Below, piece by piece: positions 1 to 9,481 of a DNA stretch of 64,000 nucleotides. The stretch's first letter is position 1, and each line of letters starts with the position of its first letter. The notes below the pieces were generated by a model. That model was not told the DNA's origin, did not search any database, and worked only from the letters and a program-made list of their open reading frames with translations. A program made the translations under genes and the position numbers. Source of the stretch: Ignavibacteriales bacterium (lineage in GTDB: Bacteria > Bacteroidota > Ignavibacteria > UBA10030); assembly GCA_026390575.1 (NCBI GenBank), contig JAPLFR010000001.1:62001-126000 (forward strand). The letters run 5' to 3'.

Positions 1-726
1 TTAGTAAAAAATATCATCTTTACGATGCTCGCGATCTTTATGATAACGAGCTCGCGTACCTATGCTACACCATCAACAATTATCTGGATTCCTTCTGTGG
101 ATTTCCAAGGATATAAATCGTTCCATCTTGGCATTGATAATTATGCTTACGATTTTAATAGTGGAAAACCATACAGCGGTACGGCATTCCCAACAGATTT
201 CGGTTTAACTGTCGGAGTATTGCCTGATTCCGTCGTACAAGCGGAAATTGGCTTTGATTACATGACGCCTCAATGGTCACCTTTCATGCTGAATGCCAAA
301 GTCGGAGTCCCGGAGGGAGCGCTTACCGGTTGGTCCCCCGCGATAGCGGTAGGAGGATTTGGCTTCGGATTTCTGAAAAATGTGACGGACTATAATATTT
401 TCTATGGAATAGTTGGAAAGACTTTTCCCGTCTTAGGACGAATTGAACTAGGATTCTTTTCTGGGAATAAGACACTGCTGGTCGATCTTTCAACCGGAAG
501 CGCGGATAACTCTGGAGTTTTACTTTCGTGGGATAGGCAAATTCCGGAGATCAGCGAAAACCTCTGGCTTGCTGTCGATTATCAAGGTACCAAAAGCAGT
601 TTTGGTGCATTAAGCTATGGACTTGCATGGACATTTTCAAAAAACGTGAGCGTTATCTTTGCGCGAGACGTTTTCAACGCTGATCTCCCAAGCACGTTTA
701 CGATGCAATTAGACATCAATATATAA
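1..726 (+). CDS. Exported, probably outer-membrane protein (5' end outside window)
   Basis: The reading frame is open from base 1, and the first in-window ATG (25) lies inside a hydrophobic stretch that looks like the core of a signal peptide ending near TYA. The true start is therefore probably just upstream. The mature part (about 215 aa) is rich in alternating Gly/aromatic segments and ends in a hydrophobic TMQLDINI strand, as outer-membrane beta-barrels often do. I do not recognise a named family. It sits 32 bp before the PII gene and amtB, so it may be cotranscribed and serve as an outer-membrane component of nitrogen uptake; that role is inference. Confidence 0.6.
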   Translation, partial: LVKNIIFTMLAIFMITSSRTYATPSTIIWIPSVDFQGYKSFHLGIDNYAYDFNSGKPYSGTAFPTDFGLTVGVLPDSVVQAEIGFDYMTPQWSPFMLNAKVGVPEGALTGWSPAIAVGGFGFGFLKNVTDYNIFYGIVGKTFPVLGRIELGFFSGNKTLLVDLSTGSADNSGVLLSWDRQIPEISENLWLAVDYQGTKSSFGALSYGLAWTFSKNVSVIFARDVFNADLPSTFTMQLDINI

Positions 727-743
727 TAACGACTCATTATTAA

Positions 744-1097
<354 letters not shown>

Positions 1098-1136
1098 AGC
1101 GCTATATACTTATTCATAAAACCAAGGTGAAAGCAT

Positions 1137-2678
1137 ATGAAAATTTTTTCTAAAGTAAACGAAAGTGGAGGATCAATGACCACGTATCCGAATAGTCTCC
1201 TCAAACGCTTTATCGATAATATTCACAATCCCATTCGCTGGCGCAACTCCGGCCTTCGAATGTTGGGGAAACTCATTGGAGTTGCCGCCGTGTTACTTCT
1301 CATGTGGGAACTCACTCCGGCTGTTGCAAGAGCAGGTGATGCACCTCTTCCGCAAATCGCGGTCATCAATGCAATCAATACAGTATGGGTGCTGGTCGCA
1401 GCATTTTTGGTTTTCTGTATGCAGGTCGGTTTTGAAATGCTGGAAGCCGGATTTGCCCGTTCCCGTGAAGCGGTGAACATTCTGGTGGAAGGTATTGCCG
1501 ATACTTCTATTTGCGGTGTTCTTTTTTGGGCATGGGGTTTTGCGTTTATGTTCGAACCGGGAACTCCCTGGATCGGCACAACCGGATTTTTCTTACAAGG
1601 GTTACCGGAAACATATGGATCAACGGGTGTACCAGTATTAGCGTTCTGGGTATTTCAATTCGCTTTTGCAGATACCTGCTCCACGATTACATCAGGTGCC
1701 ATGGTAGGACGTACGGGATTCATCGGAGATCTGCTCTATAGTGTCGGCGTGACCGGTTTTATCTACCCAATTATTGGCCACTGGGCATGGGGACCGGATG
1801 GTTGGTTAGCAGTGATGCAGCCTTTTGCGTTCCATGATTTTGCCGGATCAACTGTTGTCCATACAATCGGTGGTGCTATATCTCTCGTTGGAGCTTTGGT
1901 TCTTGGACCTCGTCTCGGCAGAGTATTTAAGCGTGACGGAGGCGGACCAATGCCGCCCCATGACATCATTTTAGGTGCACTCGGCGGGTTGATTCTCTGG
2001 TTTGGCTGGTATGGTTTTAATCCGGGAAGCACATTGTCTGCCCTGGATATTGTCGGCATTGGCAGAGTATCATTTAATACAACGTTAGCTGCATGTTCGG
2101 CTGGTTTGACAGCGATGTTTTATTCTTTTATTCGCACAAAAAAACATTGGGATTTAGGATTGACAGTGAATGGTTTTCTGGCAGGCCTCGTTGCCATTAC
2201 CTGTCCATGCTATTGGGTGGATCCTTTTGGAGCTTTCTGGATAGGCGTCGGAGGAGGGTTAATCGCCGTGTGGGGAATGGACTTGCTGGAGTATTTGCGA
2301 ATTGACGATCCGATTGGTGCTGTACCCGTGCATATGTTGGGCGGCATATGGGGCACACTTTCATTAGGCCTTTTCGCGACAGGAGCCTTCGGTGCGCCAA
2401 CCCCTACCGGAGTCGATACCAGTTCAGTCGTTACAGGCTTGTTCTATCATGGCGGTTTTAGCCAATTGATTGCTCAGGCGATTGGCAGTGCTTCCGTTGT
2501 AGCAGCAACGATAGCTGTCACCTTTGTGTTGATGTATGCTGTAAAACTCACCGGTACTCTTCGTGTATCGGAAGAAGGTGAGATGGAAGGTCTTGATTTG
2601 CACGAACATGGCGTCACCGCTTATCCTGAATTTGTCATTTCCCGGATACGCAGGATTTCAAAACAAGAGCAAGAATAG
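1137..2678 (+). CDS. amtB: Ammonium transporter AmtB
   Basis: A 513-aa integral membrane protein of the Amt/MEP/Rh family that carries ammonium across the inner membrane. The family signature DFAGSTVVHTIGG contains the first pore histidine (His242) and PVHMLGGIWG the second (His399). The N-terminus has an extra hydrophobic segment ending around ARAG that resembles a signal peptide, common in longer Amt proteins. Two starts are possible. ATG 1137 has AAGGTG upstream; ATG 1176 has a perfect GGAGG (1167-1171) only four bases away and would remove 13 residues. Expression with glnK is expected, and a hairpin follows the stop. Confidence 0.96.
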   Translation: MKIFSKVNESGGSMTTYPNSLLKRFIDNIHNPIRWRNSGLRMLGKLIGVAAVLLLMWELTPAVARAGDAPLPQIAVINAINTVWVLVAAFLVFCMQVGFEMLEAGFARSREAVNILVEGIADTSICGVLFWAWGFAFMFEPGTPWIGTTGFFLQGLPETYGSTGVPVLAFWVFQFAFADTCSTITSGAMVGRTGFIGDLLYSVGVTGFIYPIIGHWAWGPDGWLAVMQPFAFHDFAGSTVVHTIGGAISLVGALVLGPRLGRVFKRDGGGPMPPHDIILGALGGLILWFGWYGFNPGSTLSALDIVGIGRVSFNTTLAACSAGLTAMFYSFIRTKKHWDLGLTVNGFLAGLVAITCPCYWVDPFGAFWIGVGGGLIAVWGMDLLEYLRIDDPIGAVPVHMLGGIWGTLSLGLFATGAFGAPTPTGVDTSSVVTGLFYHGGFSQLIAQAIGSASVVAATIAVTFVLMYAVKLTGTLRVSEEGEMEGLDLHEHGVTAYPEFVISRIRRISKQEQE

Positions 2679-2700
2679 GATGTTTCCTTAACAAAGTACA

Positions 2701-2732
2701 AACAAAAGGCTCAGAGTATTCTGAGCCTTGTT
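2701..2732 (+). terminator. Hairpin after amtB
   Basis: AAGGCTCAGA and TCTGAGCCTT form a perfect 10-bp stem around a GTAT loop, 22 bp after the amtB stop. The following tract (TTGTTAATT) is only partly T-rich, so termination efficiency is uncertain. It is the natural end of the glnK-amtB unit. Confidence 0.6.
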
Positions 2733-2758
2733 AATTAGAAATTGCAAATTGATTGCTT

Positions 2759-2791
2759 ACCTCTCCGACCGCTTGCAGCGATCGGAGAGGT
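2759..2791. terminator. Second, longer hairpin after amtB
   Basis: ACCTCTCCGA pairs with TCGGAGAGGT (10 bp), and the loop contains a nested CGCT/AGCG stem with loop TGC. It is followed by CTTTC rather than a T-run. It could be a back-up or bidirectional terminator, or one of the structured intergenic repeats common in this window. Confidence 0.5.
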
Positions 2792-2837
2792 CTTTCAAGA
2801 AATAGCGGAAAGGAATTAGGGAAACAAAATGAAAATG

Positions 2838-3155
2838 AGGTAGAGTCCGACACTTTGTCGGACGATGTTCAACGTCCAACTACGAGATGGACTCTACAAC
2901 TCCAGCGCTTCCTGATTTACTTTCTTCTTGCCGGTATGCTGCGCGGCTTTGAAAGTGATATTCACGCTTGGAAGTTTCGGGCGCTTGCCGGCGGTGAGTA
3001 GGAATCGAGTGGAAATTTGAGGTAGAGTCCCTGCCTGACGGCCGGCAGGCGACGCCCTGTCGGACGGTGAATTTGGTTCTTCAATATTGATCCAAATTGT
3101 ATCACACTTCGTGTGATTTTGTTTAATGCCTCCGGCTGAGATGGGCTCTACCATG
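2838..3155. repeat. Two copies of a GTAGAGTCC-bounded palindromic repeat
   Basis: Each copy is bounded by an inverted pair. GTAGAGTCC (2840-2848) faces GGACTCTAC (2889-2897); GGTAGAGTCC (3021-3030) faces GGGCTCTACC (3143-3152). Both copies start TGAGGTAGAGTCC and end GAGATGG[A/G]CTCTAC. The first holds an inner hairpin GTCCGAC/GTCGGAC. The second holds a GC-rich palindrome of the GCCTG...CAGGC type also met near 16.45 and 57.55 kb. The arrangement resembles REP/MITE-like dispersed palindromes. Confidence 0.6.
2894..3005 (-). pseudogene. Possible C-terminal gene remnant between the two palindromic repeats
   Basis: On the minus strand the frame ending at 2894 encodes about 35 residues (AGKRPKLPSVNITFKAAQ, then TGKKKVNQEALEL) with basic, protein-like composition and coding-like codons. 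Upstream of about 3005 the frame runs into the second palindromic repeat and becomes low-quality sequence. I read it as the 3' end of a gene whose body was replaced by the repeat. The family is not recognised, and a chance open frame cannot be excluded. Confidence 0.3.
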
Positions 3156-3205
3156 CTTTTTGAAATCTTGCTTGTACACACATATTTGGGTAGATTTCTT
3201 CTGCA

Positions 3206-5068
3206 ATGCGTATCTCAGAAGATAAAATTGATGAAGTCCGAAATGCCGCCGACATCGTAGAAGTAATCGCTGCCTATGTTCACCTGAAAAAACGCGGCAA
3301 GAATTATCTTGGCCTGTGCCCATTCCATACAGAAAAAACACCATCGTTCACCGTGAGCGCAGAGAAGCAGATGTACCATTGCTTCGGCTGCGGCAAGGGC
3401 GGAAACATCTTTACTTTTTTGATGGAGATGGATAAAGTTTCGTTTGTGGAATCTGTGCGGTCGCTTGCTTCGAAGTTCGGTATTACCATTCCGGAAGAGA
3501 GCAAACCGATGACCGAAGAGCAAACGGAGTTTGAAAATTACTATGCCGTATGCCGTTTTGCGGGAATGCACTTCTTCAAAAATCTTACCGAATCGGATGA
3601 AGGCAAAGAGGCACTTCAGTATTTTTACAGGCGCGGATTTACGGATGAAACCATCCGCACGTTTGGACTTGGTTATGCGATGAACTCGTGGGATGCATTC
3701 GTGCAAAAAGCGCAAGAAGAAGGATTTAAATCAGAAGACATCGCCAAAGTTGGATTGGCGCGAGTGCGCGATGATGGCTCGCTGTACGATTATTTCCGCG
3801 GTCGAGCGATGTTTCCGATTTTTTCAACGCAAGGGCGTGTTATCGGTTTTGGCGCCCGTAAGATGCGCGAGGACGACGCCATCGCCGGCAAGTACATCAA
3901 TTCACCGGAAACTCCTATTTACAATAAAAGCCGCGTGTTATATGGATTGTTCCACGCGAAAGATTCCATTCGCCAGGAAGACAACGCGCTGATGGTGGAA
4001 GGATATGCAGATTTAATTTCGCTTTACCAGGCGGGAATTCAAAACGTCGTTGCATCCAGCGGTACCGCGCTGACGGAAGAACAACTCGTGCTTATTGGAC
4101 GATATTCGAAGAATCTTACGCTTGTGTATGATGCAGATACCGCCGGTTCCAGCGCAACTGTACGCGGGATCGATCTGGCGCTTGAACATGATTTGAATGT
4201 CCGTATCGTAGAATTGCCCGAAGGTGACGATCCGGATTCGTTTGTGCAGAAGCATGGCGGCAATGAATTCCGGGAACGTCTCTTGAACGCCATTTCTTTT
4301 ATTGATTTCCGAGCGAAACAATTTCAGCGGGAGGGAGCATTTACTACAGCGGAAGGAAAAACGCAAGCCGTGCGATCGCTCGTACAATCTATCGCGAAGA
4401 TGAAAGATGAATTAAGGCGGAATTTTTATGTGAAGGAAGTAGCGGAGAAATATGACGTCTATGAGAGTGTGCTCTTTCATGAATTAGAGCAAGCACTGTC
4501 TCAGGGAAAACGCGCGCAGCGATCCGAAAGTTATCAAAAGTCAAATTATGCTCCGCGTCAAGCAGGCGCAGAGAAGCCGGCTGTGCCAAAGACGAAAATA
4601 ATCCCCCCTGAAGAACGAGACATCTTGAAACTGATTCTTGAAGGTAATCCTGATGTGATTCGTTTTATACTCTCAAATATTTCTTTGTTACAGTTGAGCG
4701 ATGATCGTGCAAGGAAACTTGCCCAGCGCGTACTGGATTTGTACGATGAACGCGGAACGATTGATGCACCTTCGATTGTTAGTGAAGTGCAGGAACCGGA
4801 GCTGAAGAACCTCATCACCGATCTTGTGTTAAGCCGGTACGAACTAAGCCCTCAATGGCAAGAAATGGAAAAAGAAATTGATGTGCCTGATCCGATGATG
4901 ATTGCAAAAGATGCCGTCGTTACTGTGCGTCGTAAAGCAATCCAGAAGGAAATGGAAGAGAACCAGCATGCGCTGAAGGAAGCAAGTATACGCCGCGATG
5001 ATGCAACACCGTATCTTCAGAGGCAACAGGAATTGCTGCGGTTAAAAAAGGAAATTGAATCTCTTTAA
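3206..5068 (+). CDS. dnaG: DNA primase DnaG
   Basis: A 620-aa primase that makes RNA primers at the replication fork. The N-terminal CHC2 zinc-binding domain is complete (Cys38, His41, Cys59, Cys62 in LCPFH and YHCFGCGKGG). The catalytic core follows with the Toprim motif VEGYAD near residue 265 and the metal-binding acidic segment VYDADTAG near 308. The C-terminal third (after about 430) is the helicase-binding region and is the least conserved part. Length is normal. The ATG at 3206 has no clear Shine-Dalgarno site, but the conserved MRISEDKIDEVRNAADIVEV start fits it. Confidence 0.97.
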   Translation: MRISEDKIDEVRNAADIVEVIAAYVHLKKRGKNYLGLCPFHTEKTPSFTVSAEKQMYHCFGCGKGGNIFTFLMEMDKVSFVESVRSLASKFGITIPEESKPMTEEQTEFENYYAVCRFAGMHFFKNLTESDEGKEALQYFYRRGFTDETIRTFGLGYAMNSWDAFVQKAQEEGFKSEDIAKVGLARVRDDGSLYDYFRGRAMFPIFSTQGRVIGFGARKMREDDAIAGKYINSPETPIYNKSRVLYGLFHAKDSIRQEDNALMVEGYADLISLYQAGIQNVVASSGTALTEEQLVLIGRYSKNLTLVYDADTAGSSATVRGIDLALEHDLNVRIVELPEGDDPDSFVQKHGGNEFRERLLNAISFIDFRAKQFQREGAFTTAEGKTQAVRSLVQSIAKMKDELRRNFYVKEVAEKYDVYESVLFHELEQALSQGKRAQRSESYQKSNYAPRQAGAEKPAVPKTKIIPPEERDILKLILEGNPDVIRFILSNISLLQLSDDRARKLAQRVLDLYDERGTIDAPSIVSEVQEPELKNLITDLVLSRYELSPQWQEMEKEIDVPDPMMIAKDAVVTVRRKAIQKEMEENQHALKEASIRRDDATPYLQRQQELLRLKKEIESL

Positions 5069-5170
5069 TTATATGATTCGTTCGTTTTGCAGTACATAGA
5101 ACTTTAAGGAACCCATGAACCCGTATGCAATTCATCGGGAAGAAACACAGAGAAAAGTTGGAGTTTGAAT

Positions 5171-5422
5171 ATGCCGCGAAAGACACCATTGATGATTCAT
5201 ATAATACCCGGTAAATGCGATTACTGCGGTTGTTGTGTGGGTGTGTGCCCCGAAGATGCAATCGAGTTGATGGAATCGCGTATCTCTATTATAGATGAGC
5301 GATGCACAAATTGCCGCAAGTGTGTATGGGCATGTCCGTGGGAAGTGATTCAATTTCATCGAGAAGGAGTGGGGGAGTTCTCCAAAACTCAGCCAATGTA
5401 TTTGAATGAACTCAAAAGTTGA
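5171..5422 (+). CDS. Two-[4Fe-4S] ferredoxin
   Basis: An 83-aa soluble ferredoxin with two complete CxxCxxCxxxCP motifs (Cys16/19/22/26 and Cys45/48/51/55), predicted to bind two [4Fe-4S] clusters and carry low-potential electrons. ATG 5171 is chosen because GGAG (5160-5163) lies seven bases upstream; a TTG six bases earlier is less likely. The gene precedes a geranylgeranyl-reductase-family flavoprotein. Members of that family often take electrons from a ferredoxin, so the pair probably works together (inference). Confidence 0.88.
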   Translation: MPRKTPLMIHIIPGKCDYCGCCVGVCPEDAIELMESRISIIDERCTNCRKCVWACPWEVIQFHREGVGEFSKTQPMYLNELKS

Positions 5423-5585
5423 AAGTAGATGAGTTGCTGAGCCTATGTGTAGATGAGTAAAAAGGAATGAGAAGAAGAGATCGATACTATGCCGGCCGAT
5501 AAAAAAACACTGAAAACTGAATGCTGATAACTTAAATCCGAAATCAATAAATCATTCAATCACAAAATCACTAGATTCAAACTGT

Positions 5586-6758
5586 ATGTTTAAAGATAAA
5601 TATGATGTCATCGTCGTCGGTGCGGGACCGGCAGGATCAACAGCAGCACGATTTGCAGCAGCAGGAGGCGCCTCGGTACTCATGCTGGAGAAAGACCGCG
5701 ATGTCGGTTACCCGGTACGGTGCGGCGAAGCAGTTAGTCACGAAGGGGTAGTGCAATTTATTCAGCCGGATCCGAAATGGATTGCAGCAACTGTCACTCG
5801 CTTTCGCCTTGTTGCGCCAAATGGAAAATCAGTTATCCCGCGGCTTGATGGAACGGGATACGTGCTTGAGCGGCGCTTGTTCGATTATGAATTGGCAAAA
5901 TTAGCGGCAAACGAAGGTGCAGAGGTTATTACGAAAGCGTACGTGTATGACCTTCTCAAAGATGATGCTGGTAAAGCCGTTGGAGTGAAAGCGCTCGTGA
6001 AGGACAAACCTGTCGAAATTCAATCGCGCATTGTTATAGGCGCCGATGGCGTCGAGACACGAGTTGGTAAGTGGGCGGGAATCGATACCGCAAGTTCCAT
6101 CCACGACATGGAAAGCTGTGCGCAGATGACGATTTCAGGAATCGATGTTGAACAAGATCTTTTAGAATTTTACTTTGGGGAAAACGTTTCACCAGGTGGA
6201 TACGTGTGGGTTTTTCCAAAAGGATACAAAACGGCAAACGTCGGTTTGGGAATTACAGTTGAGGAAGCAAAGAAAAAATCTGCGATACAATATTTACAGG
6301 AATTTGTAGAACGTCACTATCCACACGCCGCTGTGCTGACACATATTGCCGGCGGAGTACCATGCGCCAAAACGTGCGATACGTTAGTGAAGAATAATGT
6401 GATGCTGGTTGGCGATGCAGGTCATCAAGTAAATCCGACTTCCGGCGGCGGTATCGTCAGTGGAATGATCGGTGGAATGCTTGCCGGGCAAGTCGTGGCT
6501 GAAGCTTTAAAGATGAACGACCTTTCGCATTTGACCGAATACGAAAAGCGCTGGCAAAAACGTCTTGGCTGGCGACACGAAGTATTCTATAATATTAAAG
6601 AAGCGATCTCAAGTATCTCGGATAAAACGCTGAACAACATTGCCGACAGCGCCCTTTCACTTCCCGAAGATAAACGGACAGTCGGTGGTATTTTTCGTAC
6701 AGCATTGTGGAACAAGCCATCCATGCTGATTGAGGTAGCGAAGGTTTTTGTGTCGTAG
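5586..6758 (+). CDS. Geranylgeranyl reductase-family FAD oxidoreductase
   Basis: A 390-aa flavoprotein with an N-terminal Rossmann FAD motif VGAGPAGST (residues 10-18), the family PVRCGEAVS segment near residue 47 and the second FAD motif VGDAGHQVNPTSGGG near 275. The family saturates prenyl double bonds in isoprenoid chains (chlorophyll, archaeal lipids, menaquinone side chains). In a non-phototroph a menaquinone or polyprenol substrate is the likeliest, but the sequence does not show which. A ferredoxin gene lies 163 bp upstream. A degraded copy of the 3' end of this gene occurs at 9444-9481. Confidence 0.85.
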   Translation: MFKDKYDVIVVGAGPAGSTAARFAAAGGASVLMLEKDRDVGYPVRCGEAVSHEGVVQFIQPDPKWIAATVTRFRLVAPNGKSVIPRLDGTGYVLERRLFDYELAKLAANEGAEVITKAYVYDLLKDDAGKAVGVKALVKDKPVEIQSRIVIGADGVETRVGKWAGIDTASSIHDMESCAQMTISGIDVEQDLLEFYFGENVSPGGYVWVFPKGYKTANVGLGITVEEAKKKSAIQYLQEFVERHYPHAAVLTHIAGGVPCAKTCDTLVKNNVMLVGDAGHQVNPTSGGGIVSGMIGGMLAGQVVAEALKMNDLSHLTEYEKRWQKRLGWRHEVFYNIKEAISSISDKTLNNIADSALSLPEDKRTVGGIFRTALWNKPSMLIEVAKVFVS

Positions 6759-6946
6759 CTGCGTGATGGTACGTTTTGAAAGGTGCAAGAACTTTCGGTA
6801 AAATATTTAACATTCTATCATCGATAGCATGATAATCCGCCAGAATCTTATATAAGAGAATGAAAAAAATGTTTGATAAGATATGACATTCCTATTGCAG
6901 GAATGTTATACGGTTATATAGCAGTATAATTAATATTTAAGATCTA

Positions 6947-7852
6947 ATGGAAAAAGAATCAGAGCAATTTGAAAAGCTTACTAAGGAACTCTTTGAGTTA
7001 CTGAGGAATGATCCGAAGATTGAAACTGTAGAGCAAAACGTTCTACTTGAAGGAATTGATGGACCAAGACAAATCGATGTTGTGATAAGAGGAAAAGTAG
7101 GCCCGATAGACATACTAACCGTCGTGGAATGCAAGGATAATAGTAGAAAAGTTAATATAGAGACGGTTGATGCGTTCCATTCAGTAGCGCTAGATGTAAA
7201 AGCGAATAAAGCAATCATCGTGTCAAGTAAAGGATTTTCTAAAAACGCTATTTCTAAAGCGAAAAGATTAGGAATAACCTTATGCACATTACATGATGTA
7301 AAGTATGATAAGTGGAAATTTCATCCCGGTATTCCGGTGACTATAGAAGAAATTGAACTTTTAGATCTTTCCGACTCGTATGAATTCATTGCCACGAGCA
7401 CATCGCCTATTATTTATCCAGTCTTCTGTAATGGTATTCAAATTAGAGATTTGTTCTTTAACGAATGGAATAGTGGCAAAATATTAAAACTAGAACCTGA
7501 TAAATTGCATTGTTGGGAACCAAATATTGATAAGCCGTATCGTATTCTTAATCAAGATGGAGAATACGTCCCTATAAATAGCCTTAATGTATCCTATAAG
7601 ACAAAGAAAAATATCTATTTTGGATACGTTGGGCAATTAGATTATACTAAAGTCATTTTCTTCGTAGATCAAAAAGAAGGAAGAATGATTTTTGATGAGA
7701 ACATAGGTTTTAATTACCGAGAGAAATTTATAAAATTAAATTCGAAAGAAAAGGTTCCTTTTAATGAAAAATTCTCGATAAAATTTTGTGTGAGAACTGC
7801 AGTTAAAAAAATATCTCAACCAAAATACAAAATAGAACCAACTATATCCTAA
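6947..7852 (+). CDS. Mrr-like restriction endonuclease-fold protein
   Basis: A 301-aa protein whose N-terminal 110 residues match the Mrr/restriction-endonuclease-like fold: a conserved Asp in RQIDVVIRG (near 44) and the catalytic VVECKD (near 60) form the PD-(D/E)xK metal site, followed by a helix ending KRLGITLCT. The C-terminal half is not recognised. No methylase or specificity subunit is nearby, so it may act alone on modified or foreign DNA, or be a repair nuclease. Codon use is visibly more AT-rich than neighbouring genes, and it lies between the geranylgeranyl-reductase gene and its duplicated 3' end, consistent with acquisition. Confidence 0.7.
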   Translation: MEKESEQFEKLTKELFELLRNDPKIETVEQNVLLEGIDGPRQIDVVIRGKVGPIDILTVVECKDNSRKVNIETVDAFHSVALDVKANKAIIVSSKGFSKNAISKAKRLGITLCTLHDVKYDKWKFHPGIPVTIEEIELLDLSDSYEFIATSTSPIIYPVFCNGIQIRDLFFNEWNSGKILKLEPDKLHCWEPNIDKPYRILNQDGEYVPINSLNVSYKTKKNIYFGYVGQLDYTKVIFFVDQKEGRMIFDENIGFNYREKFIKLNSKEKVPFNEKFSIKFCVRTAVKKISQPKYKIEPTIS

Positions 7853-8010
7853 CTCCGCGCCTCTTCAACGACCCATTCTTCGATGCGCCATATTGAGTTG
7901 TTTAGTGTTCGGTGTTTCGGAATTAAAAGATGATATCAATGAAATTAATCCTATACCAGCGGTTCGTTATAAAAGTTGGAGGAACTTTCGAAAGTTTCCT
8001 TTAGAGGTAT

Positions 8011-9336
8011 TTATTTTACCATCAGCATCTTTATCGTTTTTATGATGGGGACATTACCATCTTGTGAACTTGCTGTGCATCTTGCAAAATAGATACCGCT
8101 TGCGAGACGATGGGCATCAAACGTGACAGTGTAATATCCTTCTTTCGTTACTCCATCGACCAATGTTGTTACTTCACGGCTGAGCATATCGTACACCCGT
8201 AGGGACACAATATATTGTGTCCCACCATTAGGAATTTGATATTCGATCGTCGTCGTCGGATTAAACGGATTAGGATAATTGGGAAATAAAGCTATGCAGG
8301 CAGGTATTTGATAAGCATCAGCCCTGACGCAAGTCTTTTTTCTTTCAATAGTAAAATTCCTTACCCATTCGTACATTTTCTGCCAGTTTTCCAGCAATGC
8401 TTCATGTCCGCCTGGAAAGGTCACAAAAGCAAGATTAGTATTTCCTGCAGTTTGCAGCAATTGATGCGCCGTTTGGTTGACACCTAACAACCCATCCTGA
8501 GTACCGCAAACGAAAAAAGCGGGAACATCTTTTAAGTTTTGTGCAGCGGCTGTTGTAAGATAATTATTGTTATTATACCACAATGCGCCGGCGTATATTC
8601 CCAGCGCTGCCCATGTGCCGGCGGATTTTTGTCCGATACCCCATGCTCCATAGCCCCCCATCGAATGTCCCGTCAAATATTTTCTTGTGGAATCCACTTT
8701 GATCAACTTCTCGACTGCCGTAATACTCTCCCAAACGTCGGTTTCGCCAATTCCCTCATACCAGATGTTCCCTCTTCCCCACGGAAACAAAGAGTAACCG
8801 TCTTCAAACGATTTTTCAACGATAAGATCGGGAGAGAGATATCTCGCCATATATTCAACCGGATTACTGTACGGATCGTACAGTCCATGCAGCGTTACAT
8901 ACAGCGGATAAGATTTTTCAGGATCCCAGTTTTGCGGCAAAAGGAGCCAGGCCAGCGAAACGACGCTGTCCGCTGGTGAAGTCCACGAAATGATGAATGG
9001 ACGCTTTCGCTCTGTGTAGGATAAGAGCCTGCTTGCATTCGATAATATATTGGTATCAGAGAACGTGGTGTACATTTTCTTCACAAATGATATTTCATAC
9101 TCCGATAATTCTTTTGCCTGAAGAACGTTGATCATGAAGCCGCAGTGCTGTTTAAAAAAAGGATTGTTGGAATTCAGAGCGAGATCATTCAATAATCTAA
9201 TAAATTGTGATACAGTGTCTGTAGAAGCTGCAACCTGGCTGGCAACATTCTTCGCCGTTTGGTCTCGTGGCGTTCCGGATTTATATTGCCCATAGACGTT
9301 AAAGATCATTATAAGGGTAAGGAGGAATGTTTTCAT
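8011..9336 (-). CDS. Secreted alpha/beta-hydrolase (esterase) with T9SS sorting domain
   Basis: A 441-aa exported protein with a signal peptide (MKTFLLTLIMIFNVYGQ) and a central alpha/beta-hydrolase domain. The nucleophile elbow GHSMGGYG, an acidic residue in FFVCGTQDGLLG and a His in FPGGHEALL make a plausible Ser-Asp-His triad, of the PHB-depolymerase/feruloyl-esterase-like type. The last 80 residues are a Por/T9SS sorting domain: FPNYPNPFNPTTTIEY, then VYDMLSREVTTLVDG and LASGIYFARC. It is therefore expected at the cell surface or in the medium. ATG 9336 has AAGGA upstream; a TTG one codon earlier is less likely. The substrate is not visible. Confidence 0.85.
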   Translation of the reverse strand: MKTFLLTLIMIFNVYGQYKSGTPRDQTAKNVASQVAASTDTVSQFIRLLNDLALNSNNPFFKQHCGFMINVLQAKELSEYEISFVKKMYTTFSDTNILSNASRLLSYTERKRPFIISWTSPADSVVSLAWLLLPQNWDPEKSYPLYVTLHGLYDPYSNPVEYMARYLSPDLIVEKSFEDGYSLFPWGRGNIWYEGIGETDVWESITAVEKLIKVDSTRKYLTGHSMGGYGAWGIGQKSAGTWAALGIYAGALWYNNNNYLTTAAAQNLKDVPAFFVCGTQDGLLGVNQTAHQLLQTAGNTNLAFVTFPGGHEALLENWQKMYEWVRNFTIERKKTCVRADAYQIPACIALFPNYPNPFNPTTTIEYQIPNGGTQYIVSLRVYDMLSREVTTLVDGVTKEGYYTVTFDAHRLASGIYFARCTASSQDGNVPIIKTIKMLMVK

Positions 9337-9443
9337 CAATACTTTTCCTTGATATTCATTTCATAAGAGTCATTTTTTTTCTGTTCAAGAAATGTACCGA
9401 TCTGAATTCTGTAAAGATAACGCCACTGCTCACGTTACCAATC

Positions 9444-9481
9444 CCATCAATGCTGATTGAAACAGCGAAGGTTTTGTGTCG
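9444..9481 (+). pseudogene. Duplicated 3' end of the geranylgeranyl reductase gene
   Basis: The stretch reads PSMLIETAKV and matches the last residues (PSMLIEVAKVFVS) of the flavoprotein ending at 6758; 32 or so of 37 aligned bases agree. One T has been lost, which shifts the frame and removes the stop. The surrounding bases show no further similarity. Confidence 0.5.
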
